Below, in pieces: positions 43,207-46,394 of a stretch of DNA of 46,394 nt. The stretch is taken from NCBI GenBank assembly GCA_937124585.1, contig CAKZKT010000082.1, positions 1-46,394 of the forward strand. Reading direction: 5' to 3'. The stretch comes from an uncultured Anaerolineae bacterium. GTDB lineage: Bacteria; Chloroflexota; Anaerolineae; CG2-30-64-16. Both the position numbers and the translations under genes were made by a program. The stretch's first letter is position 1. Each line of letters opens with the position of its first letter. The notes under the pieces are model-generated. The model made no database searches and was not told the origin of the DNA. It saw nothing but the letters and a program-made list of their open reading frames with translations.

Positions 43207-43320
43207 GGGCGACGCGCCGACACCGGGATCGAGATTCGGCCGTTCGCTCCGTCAACGGCCATAACGCTCAGAGAGGAGGTTGGCACCAGGAGAGACGAGC
43301 CACTGCCAGGAAGAGCCCCA

Positions 43321-43352
43321 GGCGCTGCGGGGCTACACGGAGGCGCAGCGCC
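43321..43352 (+). other. Leader hairpin, 9-bp stem, before the sugar-binding protein gene
   Basis: GGCGCTGCG (43321-43329) pairs perfectly with CGCAGCGCC (43344-43352) across 14 bases in the 222-base gap before the importer genes. No T-run follows. It may be part of a structured 5' leader. Confidence 0.45.
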
Positions 43353-43428
43353 GACGTGATGGTCGCATGCATGAACGTCATCACCAGAAATTAAGCCATC
43401 TCTATCTATCACCAAGGAGAAGAGGAAC

Positions 43429-44904
43429 ATGAAGCATTCACGCCAGCCATGGTTGTGGATCATGATGACCGTGCTGCTCGTCGCCAGCATGGTGCTGAGC
43501 GCCTGCGCCACGCCCACCCCTCAGGTTGTCGAGAAGGTGGTGACCCAGGTCGTCGAGAAGGAGAAGGTCGTCGAAAAACCGGTCGAGAAGGTCGTCGAAA
43601 AACCGGTGGAAAAGGTCGTCGAGAAGCAGGTCGTGGTGACGGCCACTCCGGCACCGTCGGCCGGTCCCAAGCTCAACCCGGGGGTCAAAGGCACGGTCGA
43701 GCTGTGGCACTGGTGGGCCTCGCCGGTGCGGCGCAACGCCGTCCGCCGCATCATCGCCATGTGCGAGCAGAAGCTGCCAAACATCAAGGTGACAGACACG
43801 GTGAAACCGTGGGGCGATATCTGGACGGCCAACGTGGCGGCTGTGGCCGCTGGCTCAGGCATGCCTGATGTCATCGTCTCGGATCGGCCTACCCTGCCGA
43901 AGGATGCGGCCGATGGCGTGTACATGAGCCTGCAGGCGTGGGCGACGCGCGACGGCGTGACCCGCGACCAGTTCTACGGCTGGGCGTGGGATCAGACCCT
44001 GTACAAAGGCGAGACCTACGGCATCCCGTTCGAGACCGACGTGCGCGTGCTCTTCTGGAACAAGCAGCTGTTCAAGGAAGCCGGCCTGGATCCTGAGGTG
44101 CCGCCGAAGACCTGGGATGAGCTGTGGGCCTACGCCGACAAGCTGGACAAGAAGAACCCCGATGGCACCTATGCCCGCATCGCCTTCCTGCCGCACTGGA
44201 ACGGCAGCCTCAACCCGTTCTGGGCCTACAACAACGGCGCGCCGCTAATCCTGCCGGACGGCACGCCCAAGCTAAACGACCCGAAAGCGGTCGAGGCCAT
44301 GGAGTGGATGAAGAAGTGGGTGGATCGCTACGGCGGCTGGCAAAAACTCCAGAACTACAAGGCCGGCTTCGGCGCCGCGCCCAATGACCTGTTCATGGGT
44401 GAAGGTGTCGCGATGTTCGTGGACATCTTCGGCTACAACAGCCAACTGGAGTTCTACCGGCCGAACCATAAGCTGCCCGACGGCAAGACGCAGAAGATGG
44501 AGTGGGGCATCGGCATGTTGCCGCACAACACGGGCGCCAAGCCGGCCAACTGGAGCGGTGGCTTCTCGCTCTCGATCCCGAAGGGCGCCAAGAATGCCGA
44601 GGCCGCGTGGGAGTTCATTAAGTGCATGTCGGGCGCCGAGGCGCAGGCCTCCTGGGCGCGCGACACACAGGCGCAGCCCCCGCATGTCGTCGCCGCGAAG
44701 GATCCTGTGGTCGTCTCTAACCCGCTCTGGAAGGTCGTGGACGAAGCGCTGAAGGTGAGCACCGGCGGCGTCTTCGTGCCGAAATACCCCAACTGGAGCG
44801 AGCAGATCAACCAGCGCGAAGAGAAGGTCTGGAAGGGCGAGCTGACGCCCAAACAGGCCCTCGATGAAGCGCAGGCTGCGGTCGAAGCGGCGCTGAAGAA
44901 ATAA
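43429..44904 (+). CDS. Sugar ABC transporter substrate-binding lipoprotein (family 1)
   Basis: Ligand-binding subunit of a carbohydrate importer, 491 residues, lipid-anchored at Cys26 (lipobox LSAC). A striking linker of Val-Glu-Lys-rich repeats (about 33-68, VVEK and PVEK units, then VTATPAP) separates anchor and domain. The mature domain starts GTVELWHWWASPVRR, a common sugar-binding protein opening, and has VLFWNKQLFKEAGLDPEVPP in the hinge region. AAGGAG with a second AGGA lies upstream of the ATG. It is followed by a stable hairpin and two permease genes; the ATPase gene is not in the window. The ligand is probably an oligosaccharide handled by the GH4 enzyme. Confidence 0.94.
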   Translation: MKHSRQPWLWIMMTVLLVASMVLSACATPTPQVVEKVVTQVVEKEKVVEKPVEKVVEKPVEKVVEKQVVVTATPAPSAGPKLNPGVKGTVELWHWWASPVRRNAVRRIIAMCEQKLPNIKVTDTVKPWGDIWTANVAAVAAGSGMPDVIVSDRPTLPKDAADGVYMSLQAWATRDGVTRDQFYGWAWDQTLYKGETYGIPFETDVRVLFWNKQLFKEAGLDPEVPPKTWDELWAYADKLDKKNPDGTYARIAFLPHWNGSLNPFWAYNNGAPLILPDGTPKLNDPKAVEAMEWMKKWVDRYGGWQKLQNYKAGFGAAPNDLFMGEGVAMFVDIFGYNSQLEFYRPNHKLPDGKTQKMEWGIGMLPHNTGAKPANWSGGFSLSIPKGAKNAEAAWEFIKCMSGAEAQASWARDTQAQPPHVVAAKDPVVVSNPLWKVVDEALKVSTGGVFVPKYPNWSEQINQREEKVWKGELTPKQALDEAQAAVEAALKK

Positions 44905-44921
44905 AAACATCTGGCGTCGCC

Positions 44922-44952
44922 GTGCCTGGCATCCTGATGGGATGCCAGGCAC
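44922..44952 (+). repeat. Intercistronic 13-bp hairpin, REP-like
   Basis: Perfect arms 44922-44934 (GTGCCTGGCATCC) and 44940-44952 enclose five bases. It lies between the binding-protein and permease genes, where such stems protect the upstream message. One arm matches the start of the dispersed repeat at 7763 and 37425 at 12 of 13 positions. Confidence 0.75.
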
Positions 44953-45007
44953 ATGGAGACCGGCTCGCCCGCAGCGAAAATATCGCGCTTGCAAAGAGAG
45001 ACCTGCC

Positions 45008-45955
45008 ATGACCATCCGCTCCACCGTTTTGCGCCGACCGATCCTCAAACCGGCTGTGCGCGAGGAGATCACCGGCTGGCTTTTTGCATCGCCCTGGATT
45101 TTTGGCTTCCTGCTCTTCACCGTGGGGCCGATGCTCTTCTCGCTCTACACCAGCTTCACCAAATACAACATCATCGGCGCGCCCCAGTGGCGCGGGCTGG
45201 AAAACTATCAGAACCTTTTCTTCAACGATCCATTTTTCTACAAAGCGCTCGCCAACACCTTCTGGATGGTCATCGTCAAGACGCCGATCGTGATCGTCGC
45301 GGCGATGACGATCGCGATGCTGCTTAACAGCGGGCTGCCGGCCGAGAAAGGCTTTCGCACGATCATTTATCTGCCCAATGTGCTATCGGGCGTGGCCGCG
45401 GTCTTCTTGTGGCAGTGGATCCTCAATCCCAGAGGCCTGCTGAACAATGCGCTCGGGCTGTTCGGCATCGAGGGGCCAGGCTGGTTCGTGGACCCGCTTT
45501 GGACCAAACCCGGCATGGTGGTGATGGGCATGTGGTGGATCGGCGGCAACGTGCTGATCTTCCTGGCGGGCCTCAAAGGGATTCCCAAAGACCTGTACGA
45601 GGCGGCCTCCATTGATGGCGCGCGCGGCTGGATGCAGATCCGCCATATCACCCTGCCCCTCCTCACCCCGACGATCTTTTTCGAGATCGTGACCAGCATC
45701 ATCGGCACATTTCAGATCTTCACCACCGCCTTCATCCTGGCAGGCAAGGATGCGCCGTTGGGCGGGCCGGGGCAATCCATGCTGTTTTATGTGCTCTATC
45801 TGTACAACCGGGCCTTCGGCAAAGTAGGGGTCGGCGGCTTCCAGATGGGATACGCGTCGGCGATGGCGTGGATCCTGTTCGTCATCATCCTGGCGATCAC
45901 GCTGGTGCAGTTGTGGGCTTCCAGGCGCTGGGTCTATTACGAGGCGGAGAAGTGA
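45008..45955 (+). CDS. Sugar ABC transporter permease (MalF/UgpA type)
   Basis: First membrane subunit of the importer, 315 residues and about six helices. The start TGWLFASPWIFGFLLFTVGPM is the typical first helix of this family. The EAA loop is DLYEAASIDGARGWMQIRHITLPLL, which docks the ATPase. The ATG at 45008 has a weak AAGAGAG site. The frame is open further upstream, but that part contains the intercistronic hairpin. Confidence 0.94.
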   Translation: MTIRSTVLRRPILKPAVREEITGWLFASPWIFGFLLFTVGPMLFSLYTSFTKYNIIGAPQWRGLENYQNLFFNDPFFYKALANTFWMVIVKTPIVIVAAMTIAMLLNSGLPAEKGFRTIIYLPNVLSGVAAVFLWQWILNPRGLLNNALGLFGIEGPGWFVDPLWTKPGMVVMGMWWIGGNVLIFLAGLKGIPKDLYEAASIDGARGWMQIRHITLPLLTPTIFFEIVTSIIGTFQIFTTAFILAGKDAPLGGPGQSMLFYVLYLYNRAFGKVGVGGFQMGYASAMAWILFVIILAITLVQLWASRRWVYYEAEK

Positions 45956-45962
45956 GGGCGAC

Positions 45963-46394
45963 ATGACAGCGATACCAGCACAACGAGCCAGTACCATCGC
46001 CATCCGCAACCCGCGACGCTGGCTGCGCGGCTGGACTGTGGGCAAGTTTCTCGCCCTGCTGCTGATGCTGGGGATCAGCGTCTTGTTCCTCGTGCCGTTT
46101 GTGTGGATGCTGTCCACCTCGCTGAAGGAGCCCAGCGAGCTCATGAGCAAGAACTGGATCCCGAGCCGGCTGGCATTTGAGAACTACCGCGACGCGTTCA
46201 GCTTCGGCATGTGGCCGCAGTGGACCCTCAACACAGTGATCATCACGGTGGCCGGCGTGATCGGCATGACGCTGTCTTCCTCTATTGTGGCGTATTCCTT
46301 CGCCCGCTTGCGCTGGCGCGGCCGCGACACCCTGTTTTCCGTGGTGCTGGCGACCATGATGCTGCCGAGCGTGGTGACGATGATCCCGCAGTTC
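45963..46394 (+). CDS. Sugar ABC transporter permease (MalG/UgpE type), 3' end cut by window
   Basis: Second membrane subunit, 144 residues visible. A basic N-terminus is followed by a helix (LALLLMLGISVLFLVPFVWML) and the family motif STSLKEPSEL. LAFENYRDAF and NTVIITVAGVIGMTLSSSIVAYSFARLRWRGRD are characteristic of MalG-like proteins. The EAA loop lies beyond the window. The ATG at 45963 is seven bases after the stop of the first permease gene, with GAGG just upstream. Confidence 0.93.
   Translation, partial: MTAIPAQRASTIAIRNPRRWLRGWTVGKFLALLLMLGISVLFLVPFVWMLSTSLKEPSELMSKNWIPSRLAFENYRDAFSFGMWPQWTLNTVIITVAGVIGMTLSSSIVAYSFARLRWRGRDTLFSVVLATMMLPSVVTMIPQF

Noticed and set aside
43280-43300. 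TTGGCACC as a sigma-54 promoter upstream of the sugar importer
   Set aside because: The required TTGC element at the correct distance is absent.
43280-43432. Small open frame ending in TGA that overlaps the ATG of the sugar-binding protein gene
   Set aside because: The GGAGG stretch abuts its TTG start without spacing and the residues look random. The in-frame ATG at 43367 (21 codons) also lacks a binding site. The overlap is probably chance.

Overview
The window is one 46.4 kb stretch of GC-rich (by eye about 60-65 % G+C) bacterial DNA with tightly packed genes, no rRNA, no recognisable tRNA, no CRISPR array and no intact insertion sequence. The gene content points to a heterotrophic, sugar- and peptide-using member of the Chloroflexota (Anaerolineae/Caldilineae-like). 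The grounds are several solute-binding lipoproteins with long Pro/Thr or Val-Glu-Lys linkers after the lipobox, a GH4 glycosidase next to a URO-D-family protein and a DeoR regulator, a ccm-type cytochrome c maturation block, and short-word intergenic repeats. The phylum is an inference from protein style; no marker gene in the window proves it.

Layout. (1) 108-13105, minus strand: a one-piece cytoplasmic sensor (LacI-like sugar-binding domain, histidine kinase, two receivers, AraC-type DNA-binding domain), a stand-alone receiver protein, a complete Opp/Dpp-type ABC importer (F, solute-binding protein, B, C, D) and a B12-binding radical SAM enzyme. The sensor has its own extended -10 promoter and faces an operon in the opposite direction. 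(2) 13323-18032, plus strand: Gfo/Idh/MocA oxidoreductase, DinB-like protein, LarA-type lactate racemase homologue and M3 oligopeptidase. (3) 18458-22182: aspS (minus), NAD-dependent epimerase (plus) and a LysM/L,D-transpeptidase (minus), separated by hairpin terminators and divergent promoters. (4) 22474-27886, plus strand: cytochrome c maturation genes (zinc-ribbon membrane protein, CcmH, Nudix hydrolase, TlpA/CcmG-like thioredoxin, CcmF, CcmI-like zinc-ribbon protein). (5) 27979-31761: a 1260-residue GlnE-type adenylyltransferase with ACT domains between its two catalytic halves and a perfect internal ribosome binding site at the junction. (6) 31859-37359: a binding lipoprotein, a membrane protein with an HExxH metallopeptidase motif, an MFS carrier, and on the minus strand a P1-family peptidase overlapping an ABC ATPase. 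(7) 37624-39361: a NuoE/NuoF pair without other complex I genes, under a promoter that predicts a leaderless mRNA. (8) 39473-46394: a GH4 glycosidase and a URO-D-like gene reading away from each other from promoters with overlapping -35 boxes, then a DeoR regulator and a sugar ABC importer (binding protein, two permeases, the second cut by the window end).

How it fits together: blocks 1 and 8 look like regulated import and breakdown of oligosaccharides or peptides. Block 4 builds cytochrome c. Block 5 would tune glutamine synthetase, perhaps sensing glutamine directly through the ACT domains.

The strongest candidates for something undescribed are the GlnE-ACT-ACT-GlnE fusion with its internal start, the LacI-kinase-AraC single-chain sensor, the overlapping divergent promoter at 40911-40960, and two families of dispersed intergenic repeats, some of which supply stop codons or abut start codons.
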